Part shown: piece after piece, positions 25,368 through 33,408 of the stretch
How positions within the stretch are numbered: the first letter of the stretch is position 1
Layout: each line of letters begins with the position of its first letter
Assembly (NCBI GenBank): GCA_000403495.2
Contig: KE159799.1
Span: 576,937 to 640,936 of the forward strand
Direction of reading: 5' to 3'
DNA from: Lachnospiraceae bacterium 10-1
GTDB lineage: Bacteria; Bacillota; Clostridia; Lachnospirales; Lachnospiraceae
DNA length: 64,000 bases
Notes under the pieces: generated by a model
What the model saw: the letters and a program-made list of their open reading frames with translations, nothing else
Told to the model about the DNA's origin: nothing
The model's database searches: none
Program-made: the position numbers and the translations under genes

Positions 25368-25440
25368 AGAGCGCATAGACTGGCTTATTTAGCCCCTTGT
25401 CAAGTAGACAAGAGGCTGATCACAGCTCTCTATACGCTCT
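25368..25440 (-). ncRNA. Candidate structured RNA (nested 12-bp and 11-bp stems)
   Basis: Outer arms AGAGCGTATAGA / TCTATGCGCTCT and inner arms AGCCTCTTGTC / GACAAGGGGCT enclose a symmetric 11/11 internal loop and a 5-nt cap. Each stem has one non-Watson-Crick position, and both are G-U on the minus strand but A-C on the plus strand, so the folded RNA is read from the minus strand. It could be the 3' end of the gene at 25478, a leader element of the exopolysaccharide operon, or both. No known riboswitch consensus was recognised. Confidence 0.45.
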
Positions 25441-25477
25441 AATACTATAAAACTATTCTGTTTTATTTATGGTTTAG

Positions 25478-25933
25478 TTATGTTTCCTTATTAAACAGCA
25501 TTTCCTCAATAATCCTGGAAGCATCCGCCACCAGCTTGCTACAGGGCCTGCTGTTATAATACTCCTTTGTCCTCTTTGAAGGTTTTGCACTTTCCTCCAT
25601 GCCTTCCATCCCTAAAAGTTCACGGCAGATGATCGTTTTGTGTTTTTGTTTAAATTTATCTGCCATCTGTCTGGTCAGCAAATAAATCCTCTCTTTACCC
25701 TCTTCATTTTCAGGATCTGTATTTCCCTCTTTCAGTCCGGCAAGCAATGCCATTGCTGACACTACTCCACATACTTCACGCATTCTGCCAATGCCGCCGC
25801 CCATAGGACTGGTCAGCTTTAACGCTGTTTCCCGGTCCATGCCAAGCAAATCCGCATAGGTGGCAAATACTGACTGTGCACAGGTAAATCCTTCTTCAAA
25901 AGTGGAAACAGCCTGCTCTATACGGCTTTCCAT
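25478..25933 (-). CDS. C_GCAxxG_C_C family protein (putative redox protein)
   Basis: 151 aa from the ATG at 25933, whose A overlaps the stop of the SEC-C gene and which follows GAGGAG. The family Cys pattern is visible: FTCAQSVF, then the GGGIGRMREVCGVVSA block, IICRELLG and a C-terminal SRPCSKLV. These clostridial proteins are thought to be redox-active or metal-binding, and no reaction is established. Coupled to the SEC-C gene. Confidence 0.88.
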   Translation of the reverse strand: MESRIEQAVSTFEEGFTCAQSVFATYADLLGMDRETALKLTSPMGGGIGRMREVCGVVSAMALLAGLKEGNTDPENEEGKERIYLLTRQMADKFKQKHKTIICRELLGMEGMEESAKPSKRTKEYYNSRPCSKLVADASRIIEEMLFNKET

Positions 25934-26439
25934 CAACTCCTCTTTCCACAGCACTTTTTGTATTTCTTGCCGCTTCCACAAGGACAAGGATCATTTGGAT
26001 ATACTTTATCCGGTTTTATAACCGTAGTGGATGACTTCTGCTCTCTGTAAAGCGCTTTACGCTTGTCCTCATCAAAAATCTCTTCCCACTCAGGCAATTC
26101 GTATAACCAGTCAGCTCCTGCCGCCACCATATTTTTGTAAAGAAGCTCCTTGTCAAATCCAAGATTTACGCTTGTATCTTCTTCCATCTCTTCAATAGGA
26201 TTTACTTCCTTTAAGCTGTCATTAATCCCATCTAAAAATCCGGTCATGGTCATAATGTCCACACTGTATTTTTCTGCAAGTTCCTTTACTGTTCCACTAA
26301 CCACCTCTTCAGGATTTTTCAAAAGCTCCGCATAAATGTCTTTTTCTTTCTGAAAATACTCTGCCCAAAGTCTTTGCAGATCCCCTTTATTTGCTGTCTC
26401 TGAATAGGCCATGTCACGCCATTTTTTTAGTAATGCCAT
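25933..26439 (-). CDS. SEC-C zinc-motif protein
   Basis: 168 aa from the ATG at 26439 (GAGGAGG six bases upstream). The last 20 residues carry the SEC-C zinc motif (NDPCPCGSGKKYKKCC), the same as at the end of SecA. The rest is a helical acidic domain (AEKYSVDIMTMTGFLDGIND) without a known name. Such stand-alone SEC-C proteins may bind ribosomes or nascent chains. First gene of a two-gene unit with the C_GCAxxG_C_C protein. Confidence 0.85.
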   Translation of the reverse strand: MALLKKWRDMAYSETANKGDLQRLWAEYFQKEKDIYAELLKNPEEVVSGTVKELAEKYSVDIMTMTGFLDGINDSLKEVNPIEEMEEDTSVNLGFDKELLYKNMVAAGADWLYELPEWEEIFDEDKRKALYREQKSSTTVIKPDKVYPNDPCPCGSGKKYKKCCGKRS

Positions 26440-26647
26440 ATTTTCCTCCTCAATCATTAGAAAAATTTCTTCGCGTACATTATATCTTAAATTTATATAA
26501 TTGTAAAATTTTTTATAAATATTGAATAAAGGTAAATTTATGGGGTAATAATACTACTAATCAACGGAATCCCCCTCCTTTGATTAACAAGGATAACCGC
26601 AGCGGACAATCATAGCGGGAATCCACAATTACGACAGATAAATTAAA

Positions 26648-26736
26648 TACTTATCCTCCCTTGGGAGGGTATATCCTCCCCTAAGGAAGCCTCTGGGAAT
26701 GCCAAAGCCGCATTTTCAGGGGTTTCCGCTATGTTT
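26648..26736. repeat. 89-bp perfect direct repeat, copy A (candidate att site)
   Basis: Identical to 29651-29739. Includes a small inverted repeat CCTCCCTTGGGAGG and ends in GGTTTCCGCTATGTTT. On the minus strand it follows the C-terminal end of an integrase remnant, just as copy B follows the intact integrase, as expected for attachment sites. Confidence 0.85.
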
Positions 26737-27090
26737 AAGGGCTTTAAAATGGGGATTTTGGGGTGTTGCCAAGTGTTGCCACGCCCTTGCTTCGCAAAGG
26801 GCGCGCAAAACGTCAGTGTTTATCAGGGTTTCAATGTTTTCCTTTACTCCATATGATACTTGCTTCATTGCTGTAAACACTCTTTCCTTCACCATCTTTT
26901 CACTGTTTGCCGGAATAACATATTCGCTTTTAATCCCTGCCTGCTTTAACAGCTTAAGAGAGGGATTCCTCGTTCCGTTTTCCAGTTTACTTATATGTCT
27001 GCATAGTAAATCTGTAACTCGTATCACACAAATAATAACAAACTTTATTTGTGAATTAACGTTCTGTTTTTTGAAACTGCATTTCGTCAA
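26716..27090 (-). pseudogene. Integrase/HTH remnant next to repeat A
   Basis: The 124-codon frame contains RHISKLENGTRNPSLKLL, an XRE-type HTH piece. It then has KQAGIKSEYVIPANSEKMVKE, which matches KQAGIESEYVIPANSGRMVKE of the intact integrase at 29765. The catalytic core is missing. An 18-bp sequence TGTTGCCAAGTGTTGCCA (26764-26781) in it recurs at 29573-29590. It is a broken tyrosine recombinase that probably belonged to the element carrying the apeA gene. Confidence 0.6.
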
Positions 27091-28440
27091 GCTGCTTCCA
27101 GTGATAATGATTTTTTAATTCTTCAGCAATTTTATCCTTATTATCTATACCCAGCACAAGACATATATGGTATTCTAAGAGAACTTTTAATATATAAATT
27201 GCTTCCAAAAGTTCATCTCCTTTTAACGCCTTTGCTTCTTTTGATTTCCCATAGTGTGTATAGTAATGGCGAGTATCTGCAATTGTTTGTGCATAATTTT
27301 CATTTTCCCAGTAATACTCTAAAAACAGTCCACTTTCATTGCCTATTAGCAAATCATTTAATCGTGATACTAAAATAATGTAGTGGCAGTTTTCATCTTT
27401 CTGGGTATCACATAATAATAGCTTTTCATACATTTCAAAATTAGGATATTTCCCAAATCGCTCCATTACCGATTTTATGTATTTTTCTTTTTTATCATTA
27501 TAAAAAAATCGAGAATGGAAAGTCTCTAATGCCTGAACTATATTAAGAAAAACCATTTCTGATGGCATATCACGATATTTAAATAATGATAAATAGAGAT
27601 TAAAAACCGGTTCCAATTTGGCTAATTCACTGTTTATATCTTTTTCAGGTGGTATCTGTTCAAGTATAAAATTGTAATTCCAAGTATGAGACTCGAAGAT
27701 ATCTCTCTGTGCATCTGATGTGATTAAATAATGTTTGTGATAATCAACAAAATCCTTTGCTACCGTATAAGAGTCGTCATAATCAAACAGGTATTCCTCT
27801 TCTATGTTAACATTATTTTTGATAGCAAAAGATATCAATGAAATAATTTTATTTCTAAGAAATACAAACTCTTTTGGAGAGTGTTTTTCGGATGTCTCTA
27901 TTTCAACTATAAGCCGCTGAACTATTTTGGTTTCCTCATCGCGAGGCGGCATAATCAATGGATTATTAAGATATGTAGAAAATGTAATTTTTGCACCAAA
28001 CCAATTATATGTTTTTTCTTTGGTATTTATAATTGCCTTCAAGCCTGAATCGGACTCTTCAAACGCAGACAATCCACTCCATGCATATGCATTTTTTAAC
28101 ACAGAAATTATTTTATTGTATTTAGGGTTTAGATTCTCCTTATTTGTCCAAATCATATATTCAGCACTAAAATTTAATTGTTGCGATTGAAAAAGCTGTG
28201 TATGATTGTTCGTACAACGATTATTAAACAGCATAACAACCGAGCCCGAATTTAATTTACCAATTATTATACTTAACGTTCCATAACTTTTTCCTAATGG
28301 AGAATTTTCCCCTAATTCTTTTACTAAATTCAATAAAATAACACCGTTTTTTTATTATAAATAAGTTCTCCTGATATATATTCTCCTAGAATATAAAATA
28401 CACCTGTATAATACCTATCTTGTTCGATATTATCCCACAT
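27056..28440 (-). pseudogene. apeA: ApeA-like HEPN anti-phage protein, frameshifted in an A7 tract
   Basis: The main frame (27056-28333) ends with an ApeA-type HEPN domain whose R-x4-H RNase motif is intact (ADTRHYYTHYG, about 27251-27271). Its apparent start is only a TTG. An ATG at 28440, five bases after AGGAGG, opens the missing N-terminus but runs into a stop after 36 codons. One extra A in the A7 tract (28347-28353) would join both into about 461 aa with the ApeA N-terminal pattern (GVFYILGEYISGELIYNKK then NGVILLNLV). ApeA is a reported abortive-infection protein. The frameshift may be real decay, slippage-based switching, or a sequencing error. Confidence 0.72.
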
Positions 28441-28735
28441 AATGTCCTCCTACAAAAGATAGCAATTTCATTTATGAAATTTTCTGCTTAATCTTTCAAT
28501 CTTAGTTTGTAGTTGTAAATAATCTATTTAGAATAAGAACACAATTCTACGCCCACTTTCCACTAATACCATTTCATAGATCAATATATTCTACTGTTCA
28601 CTTCTAATAATCTAATTGTAAGCCTTTACATCATCAAATAATAACTTTAAATTTTGCTAAATAACAAAGACATGGCTATCCACCATGCCCTGAATTTCTC
28701 TATCCAATTCTATCGTTAAACACTGTATTATATTC
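28441..28735. other. Intergenic stretch without recognisable content
   Basis: A/T-rich DNA between the ApeA-like gene and the toxin gene. Contains the apeA ribosome site near 28445-28450. No further gene, strong hairpin or promoter was recognised. Confidence 0.5.
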
Positions 28736-29068
28736 TTAATCTTTCATTCCAAATGTCCGATATAACCACGCTCTACTGTCCACCAGCATATGTAATATCC
28801 TTACAATTATTACCGAATTATCCTCTACCACATAATAAATTTTATAATTCTTATAATAATCCATACGAACACCCAAATCCGCCAATACTGGATCATCATC
28901 TAACTCATTACGCTCTGGAAAATTCTGTAATTTGTTTATCTGTTTACGAATACCTTGTACTGTGTTAACTGCCGCAGTAGGATTTTTTAAATCAAATGCA
29001 ATATAGTCAGCCGCAAACTCCAAATCCTGCTCAGCCAAATCAGATATTTCAATTTTATACTTTTGCAT
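28736..29068 (-). CDS. RelE/ParE-type toxin
   Basis: 110 aa from the ATG at 29068, which overlaps the antitoxin stop. ParE-family signs: YKIEISDLAEQDLEFAADYI at the N-terminus, the KLQNFPERNE region, GVRMDYYKNYKIYYVVED and the terminal RILHMLVDSRAWL. ParE toxins poison gyrase and RelE relatives cleave mRNA; which applies is not readable here. The antitoxin gene is directly upstream. It shares the 89-bp-repeat-bounded cassette with the ApeA-like gene. Confidence 0.87.
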   Translation of the reverse strand: MQKYKIEISDLAEQDLEFAADYIAFDLKNPTAAVNTVQGIRKQINKLQNFPERNELDDDPVLADLGVRMDYYKNYKIYYVVEDNSVIIVRILHMLVDSRAWLYRTFGMKD

Positions 29069-29222
29069 TTGTATACTTTTTCTCCAATCTGTCACAAACT
29101 GTGTTAAAATCCTTCGTCTTTCCTTCTCTTGCCTGCCTTAACCCATCTATCACACTCTGCCTTACTTCTATCTGCTGTTGTTCCAAGGTTTCCGCATAAA
29201 TTTTCTTACCTGCAACTTCCAT
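29055..29222 (-). CDS. Small antitoxin of the ParE-type toxin
   Basis: 55 aa. GGAAGGAGG lies eight bases before the ATG (29220-29222). Its stop TAA is at 29055-29057 and overlaps the toxin start, as usual in toxin-antitoxin operons. The protein is helical and charged (ETLEQQQIEVRQSVIDGLRQ), similar in size and composition to antitoxins paired with ParE. No DNA-binding motif can be assigned with confidence. Confidence 0.75.
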   Translation of the reverse strand: MEVAGKKIYAETLEQQQIEVRQSVIDGLRQAREGKTKDFNTVCDRLEKKYTNAKV

Positions 29223-29572
29223 GCGATTTACCTCCTTCCAAATATAAAAAATTCTGAATCTGTTTCACTATTATTATATCCACTTTTTCATTTATTCACA
29301 ACCTTCTTTTATCATTGGCATCCTATTTATTAATATCTCATCTTTGCACATACCATTTCTACTATTTTGATCGCTTTAATTTCTATTTAATATTTTCATA
29401 TTTTTTTGCGAATACCCCATGCACCACTACAAGTACATGGGATATTCCATCATATACCACCAGAGAATTGCTGTTCTTTCCTACTTTTTCCACTCCGGTA
29501 TATTTGTTCCATATTCAGTTTTTTATCCTCAACAAATCAAAAATTCAACATCTCCCACACCTGCAAAAAAAC

Positions 29573-29590
29573 TGTTGCCAAGTGTTGCCA
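29573..29590. repeat. 18-bp direct repeat shared with 26764-26781
   Basis: TGTTGCCAAGTGTTGCCA occurs at both positions and itself contains two GTTGCCA units. Here it lies 61 bp from repeat B. Near copy A it is on the other side of the 89-bp repeat. Confidence 0.7.
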
Positions 29591-29650
29591 ACACCTTTAG
29601 AGGACGCGCAAATGCCCTGTTTATCGGGTTTCTAGGAATTCATTCCAGCA

Positions 29651-29739
29651 TACTTATCCTCCCTTGGGAGGGTATATCCTCCCCTAAGGAAGCCTCTGGG
29701 AATGCCAAAGCCGCATTTTCAGGGGTTTCCGCTATGTTT
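29651..29739. repeat. 89-bp perfect direct repeat, copy B (candidate att site)
   Basis: Identical to 26648-26736 and located 26 bp downstream of the integrase stop. That position next to int fits an attachment site. The segment between the copies (about 3.0 kb) carries apeA and the toxin-antitoxin pair. Confidence 0.85.
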
Positions 29740-29764
29740 TCCCGCTTAAGGATTTCAAAACGCT

Positions 29765-31054
29765 TCAAGCGAACATAAATTCTTTTTGCACACCGCCAAA
29801 GTCGAAATCATATATCTTAAAGATTTCATTCTGGATTGCCAGATTGTCTTCGTAATCGTTTTTGCACTTATAATAGGTGTTTAAGGTTGTACTTTTATTC
29901 TTATGCCCTACGTTTCTTGAAACCAGCGCCAGCTTCATATCTTTATCCAGGCAGTTAGTCACATAGCTTCTTCTACAGGTATGGGAGGGCTTATATTCTA
30001 CTCCAACATTATTGCAAAAGACTTTGAAAGTGCTGGTAATATTGCTTTCCTTTACCATCCTTCCACTGTTTGCTGGAATGACATATTCACTTTCAATCCC
30101 TGCCTGCTTAGTCCTGCGCTTCTGTTCCATCAGCCATTTATAAGTAAAGTCGTTGATCACTATGGTTCTACGGGAAGTTTTGTTCTTCGGAGTGCTTTCC
30201 TCATAGATTTTGGAATTGGTATCGTAGTCCGTATACTCTGTCTGCGTTCTCTCTATCCTGATGGTTCTGCGTTCAAAATCGACCTTGCTCCATTTTAAAG
30301 CTAACAGCTCGCCAAGCCTTAAGCCAGTGCCACAAAGAATAAAAAGAGCCGGAGAATTGCGGTATTTCCTGCATTTGTTCCAGCAATTCATGGAACCGGA
30401 CTGCAAAATATTAATCTCATCATCTTCCCATACACCAAGTTCCTTATCTTCATGCTCTTTACATCTGTCCTCGTTGATTTTTACCTTCCGCATAAAGTTC
30501 CAACTCATAATTTCTCTGTCACAGGCATAATCAAATGCCTGACTGACAATGCATTTTATCTGACATACATAAGAATAAACGATTGTTCCATTTGTCAAGG
30601 TACGGATAAAATCATCACAGTGATACTTAAGCTGCCCGGTACGGTACATCTTCGCAAAGAATGCTTTCTGGTATGGGGATAACGGGATATATTTCCTGTA
30701 AATTTTCCTGCAACTGATGATTCTTGGCGTGCGGTTTCCGCTTGGAATCAGTTCATGCCGGATGCCTTTATCCAGCCGATCTTCAAGAGTTTCTTTGGTA
30801 TAGTACGCCGAAATATCAGCAAGTCGGATAAATCGTTTCTCCCCCATTGGTTTTAGATAGGCTTCCCCACCCTTCTGGCTTACCCCATAGCCTTTCAGTT
30901 CCAGTAATTTCAGAAAATTTTCATAGCTTGTGGCAAAAGAAATGGAATCCTCCACATCTAACCTGATCTGGTGATTCCATTTGAAAATGCCCTGTTTGGT
31001 TTTATCCCACTTCTTCAGCGTTTTTTCTTTTGCGCCGACTTCAATATCCTGCAT
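29765..31054 (-). CDS. int: Tn916-type tyrosine integrase fused to a relaxase C-terminal piece
   Basis: 429 codons after the in-frame stop at 31109. The first 140 residues are not integrase: SPYQKAFFAKMYRTGQLK is the C-terminal signature of Mob-type relaxases. From about residue 145 the protein is a Tn916-like recombinase with a core-binding segment (VSQAFDYACDREIMSWNFMR) and catalytic residues in GTGLRLGELLAL (Arg), HTCRRSYVTN (His/Arg), GHK (His) and TLNTYYK (Tyr). The junction, near 30620, looks like a deletion product. The usual N-terminal arm-binding domain is replaced, so activity is uncertain. Confidence 0.82.
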   Translation of the reverse strand: MQDIEVGAKEKTLKKWDKTKQGIFKWNHQIRLDVEDSISFATSYENFLKLLELKGYGVSQKGGEAYLKPMGEKRFIRLADISAYYTKETLEDRLDKGIRHELIPSGNRTPRIISCRKIYRKYIPLSPYQKAFFAKMYRTGQLKYHCDDFIRTLTNGTIVYSYVCQIKCIVSQAFDYACDREIMSWNFMRKVKINEDRCKEHEDKELGVWEDDEINILQSGSMNCWNKCRKYRNSPALFILCGTGLRLGELLALKWSKVDFERRTIRIERTQTEYTDYDTNSKIYEESTPKNKTSRRTIVINDFTYKWLMEQKRRTKQAGIESEYVIPANSGRMVKESNITSTFKVFCNNVGVEYKPSHTCRRSYVTNCLDKDMKLALVSRNVGHKNKSTTLNTYYKCKNDYEDNLAIQNEIFKIYDFDFGGVQKEFMFA

Positions 31055-31237
31055 GGAAAGACCGTACTCTCTGCACAGTTCATTGACAATGGGCTGGATT
31101 TCCCTTGCCTAATCCCCCTTTTCGTAACGGTATTTCTTCCCGGTGCGCCATGACACGCTGTTGAAAAGGATATGGGAGTGTACGTGCTCCGCATTTCTAT
31201 TTACACCTTTATAGTAAATGTTTACTGTAATAGCCAT
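30622..31237 (-). pseudogene. Relaxase remnant with nonsense codon, chimeric start
   Basis: Reading from the ATG at 31237 (GGGGGG upstream) gives a piece of a mobilisation relaxase (AEHVHSHILFNSVSWRTGKK, then YRYEKGD). It meets TAG at 31109-31111, where relatives have Trp, and then continues in frame (REIQPIVNELCREYGLS) into the integrase fusion. The first 13 residues (MAITVNIYYKGVN) do not look like relaxase but like the start of a YgiN-type monooxygenase, suggesting another deletion joint. The N-terminal catalytic Tyr region is missing. Confidence 0.68.
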
Positions 31238-31261
31238 TCGATTCCCCCCAATATATCCAAT

Positions 31262-31792
31262 CTATCTGCGTATATAAATTAAATCTGTTATCCCGTTATA
31301 TGTCTGCGTTTTCAGCAATTTCAATTTAATTTCTTTCTCCGTATTATCAAAAAGCCGGATACCGGAACCTAAAATAGTTGGAATGACGGAAACATAATAT
31401 TGATCTATCAGGTCATCACGCATCAATTGACGAACCAGATTTGCCCCGCCGCAAATCCAGATATTTTTTCCATCCTTTGATTTCAGCCTTTCCAACAGGC
31501 TGGCTGGATTTTCATTTACAAAATGAATCTGCTCCGTAGAATCCATCTCCCTGCTGGTAAATACATAAGTGGTAAAATCATTGTATATCCATTCTGTCGG
31601 CGAAAGTTCCGTTATAACCTGATAATATGTATTCCACCCCATTAAAACTGTGTCAATTCCCTTCACAAATTCAGAATACACATCTATATTTTCACTGTCA
31701 CTCCCCTGCCCATGCAACCAGTCGACCCCTCCGTTACGATCAGCAATAACCCCATCAAGGCTCATTGCAATAAATAAAACTATTTCTCTCAT
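31262..31792 (-). CDS. Dihydrofolate-reductase-family (RibD C-terminal-like) protein
   Basis: 176 aa. It starts IVLFIAMSLDGVIADRNGG, the classic opening of the RibD_C/DHFR-like family, and has the WICGGANLVRQLM NADPH-binding glycine motif and the closing DLIDQYYVSVIPTILGSG block. These are NADPH-dependent reductases of uncertain substrate, often carried on accessory DNA. It ends 25 bp before the chimeric relaxase start. Confidence 0.88.
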   Translation of the reverse strand: MREIVLFIAMSLDGVIADRNGGVDWLHGQGSDSENIDVYSEFVKGIDTVLMGWNTYYQVITELSPTEWIYNDFTTYVFTSREMDSTEQIHFVNENPASLLERLKSKDGKNIWICGGANLVRQLMRDDLIDQYYVSVIPTILGSGIRLFDNTEKEIKLKLLKTQTYNGITDLIYIRR

Positions 31793-31997
31793 ACTTACTT
31801 TCCCTCCCGATTAAACTAAAAATATCTGGCAGATCCTGACATCCGTTTAGAGTACTTGTAAAACACCAACGCCACTGCAGTAATTTCCTAAAAGCATAGG
31901 GCACATCCCACAATCTAAGCCGCAAAGAGAAAATAATTGATTTTTCCGTTTAAATACTTTCAAAAATACCACCCCAATTTCAAAAAAAGATAATTTC

Positions 31998-32165
31998 CTA
32001 AAACTCACGCAATACCAGTTCTGAAATTTCCTGATTTCCTCCCATTGTGATCCTCTTTGCTTTAGGCTCCCCCATAGCTGAATTCATCCCAGATACCATC
32101 CTGGATTCTTGTGCCGCCATGATATTCATGTATAATACGGATTCTGTACGTTCCTGTGCCTGCAT
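31998..32165 (-). CDS. Small ORF of 55 aa after mobC, function unknown
   Basis: Its ATG (32163-32165) overlaps the TAA that ends the frame-corrected mobC, as in coupled mobilisation genes. The peptide is rich in Met (MNIMAAQESRMVSGMNSAMG) and ends VLREF. I do not recognise it. It may be a residue of the gene that followed mobC. The remaining 200 bp up to the DHFR-like gene hold nothing recognisable. Confidence 0.35.
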   Translation of the reverse strand: MQAQERTESVLYMNIMAAQESRMVSGMNSAMGEPKAKRITMGGNQEISELVLREF

Positions 32166-32475
32166 TATTCAGACGCTGCTTTATTTACCTGTGATTTTAG
32201 TTCCATTTTATCATCTTCCCTATATAAATGGAAATTACTATTTTTACGATCCGATTCACATTCACACCAATCTGATTTATCTCATTCCGCAATCTCATGA
32301 TTTCAAGTCCCAATTCTTTACTTTGTGGACGCTCCGACTGATTTAGGAGCAGGTAACGGATATATTCTGATTCATTCATATTTTCAGCTTTGGAACATTC
32401 CGTCAGGATTCTTGCGGTCTCTTCGGTCAGCTTAAAGTGCTTCCGAAGCGTGTTTTCGCCTTTTGATCTTGCCAT
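32165..32475 (-). pseudogene. mobC: MobC-type relaxosome protein, frameshifted
   Basis: The first 80 residues are MobC-like (KHFKLTEETARILTECSKA, then EIMRLRNEINQIGVNVNRIVK). The frame then turns to a foreign tail. Adding one base in the A5 run after RIVK restores the family C-terminus (NSNFHLYREDDKMELKSQ) and a stop at 32165-32167. MobC helps a relaxase bind oriT. The frameshift matches the decayed relaxase downstream. Confidence 0.78.
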
Positions 32476-32622
32476 ATGCTGCTCCTTTTCTTTTTGGGAG
32501 AGGGCATTCTATAGTTGGCAAGATGGCCATAGCTGATAAAAGCAGCTTTCTCCCCGAATGGTCCTCTGATATACTGGTCGGTGGAAAGGCGGCACTTTTA
32601 AGCGCACATTTTACAGAAACAT

Positions 32623-32739
32623 GAATATTTAGGGCATACAGTATATTTCAAGACACGCAAGCATTTCAAGGATAAAAAGAGCCATTATGATAAAGATCAA
32701 TGGTTAATCTTTGAGGACACCCACTCACAGAAATATTAG
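32623..32739 (+). pseudogene. Large serine recombinase fragment
   Basis: 38 codons open with EYLGHTVYFKTRKHFKDKK and continue to QWLIFEDTHSQ, matching the recombinase domain of TnpX/TndX-type large serine recombinases. The catalytic N-terminus and the rest are missing, and no further gene is recognisable in 32476-32891. Confidence 0.7.
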
Positions 32740-32891
32740 ATAAAATTGTGTGGTTCCGATATATAAATTGAAGAACAAAAAAGTAATAAATATTTTGAAA
32801 CCAAAAGACAATATCTGACGTCTAATGAACGTAAAACAAATGAAGGACGCTTGTATTTGTTTTACAATCATACGCGCGTAGGAGAAAGCTA

Positions 32892-33398
32892 ATGAAAAGC
32901 AGTGAAATAAAGTTTTGGGTAAAGAAAGCGCAAAGGCATGATAAAGACGCATTTACCGAGTTAATGCAGTTATATATGAAGGATATGTATAGAACTGCCA
33001 TTGCAATTCTAATGAATGAAGAAGATGCAGCAGATGCTCTTCAAGACACAATTCTCACTTGTTGGGAAAAGATACATACACTTAAAAAGCCAGAATTCTT
33101 TAAGACATGGATGACAAGAATACTTATAAACCATTGCTATGACATCATAAGGAAAAATACGGTTTATGGGAATATAGAATCTTATGAGGAACCATCAAAG
33201 TGCGATGAATATAACATTGAATTAAAGGAGGCATATGCTTCTATAGATGAACGTTATCGATTGCCTATGGAATTATATTATAGTCAGGGATTCAGGATAA
33301 GAGAAATTGCAGAAATGTTATCCATACCACAAAATACAATTAAGACGAAGCTTTCAAGAGGAAGAAAACAGCTGGAAGAGTATTATCACAATTGTTAG
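32892..33398 (+). CDS. ECF sigma-70 factor (SigV-like)
   Basis: 168 aa, normal ECF length. Region 2 (DKDAFTELMQLYMKDMYRTA, then DAADALQDTILTCWEKI and FKTWMTRILINHCYDIIRK) and region 4 (GFRIREIAEMLSIPQNTIKT) are complete. GGAGAAAGCT precedes the ATG. The next gene, 10 bp downstream, is a membrane DUF4179 protein that probably acts as its anti-sigma factor. Confidence 0.92.
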   Translation: MKSSEIKFWVKKAQRHDKDAFTELMQLYMKDMYRTAIAILMNEEDAADALQDTILTCWEKIHTLKKPEFFKTWMTRILINHCYDIIRKNTVYGNIESYEEPSKCDEYNIELKEAYASIDERYRLPMELYYSQGFRIREIAEMLSIPQNTIKTKLSRGRKQLEEYYHNC

Positions 33399-33408
33399 GA
33401 GGATAGAG

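Noticed and set aside
25173-25440. c-di-GMP riboswitch for the exopolysaccharide operon
   Set aside because: Tempting because of the GGDEF-like gene, but the conserved GEMM sequence blocks are absent. Reported only as an unclassified fold.
29409-29436. CCCATG / CATGGG pair, possible terminator
   Set aside because: Only six paired bases with a 14-nt loop and no T tract.
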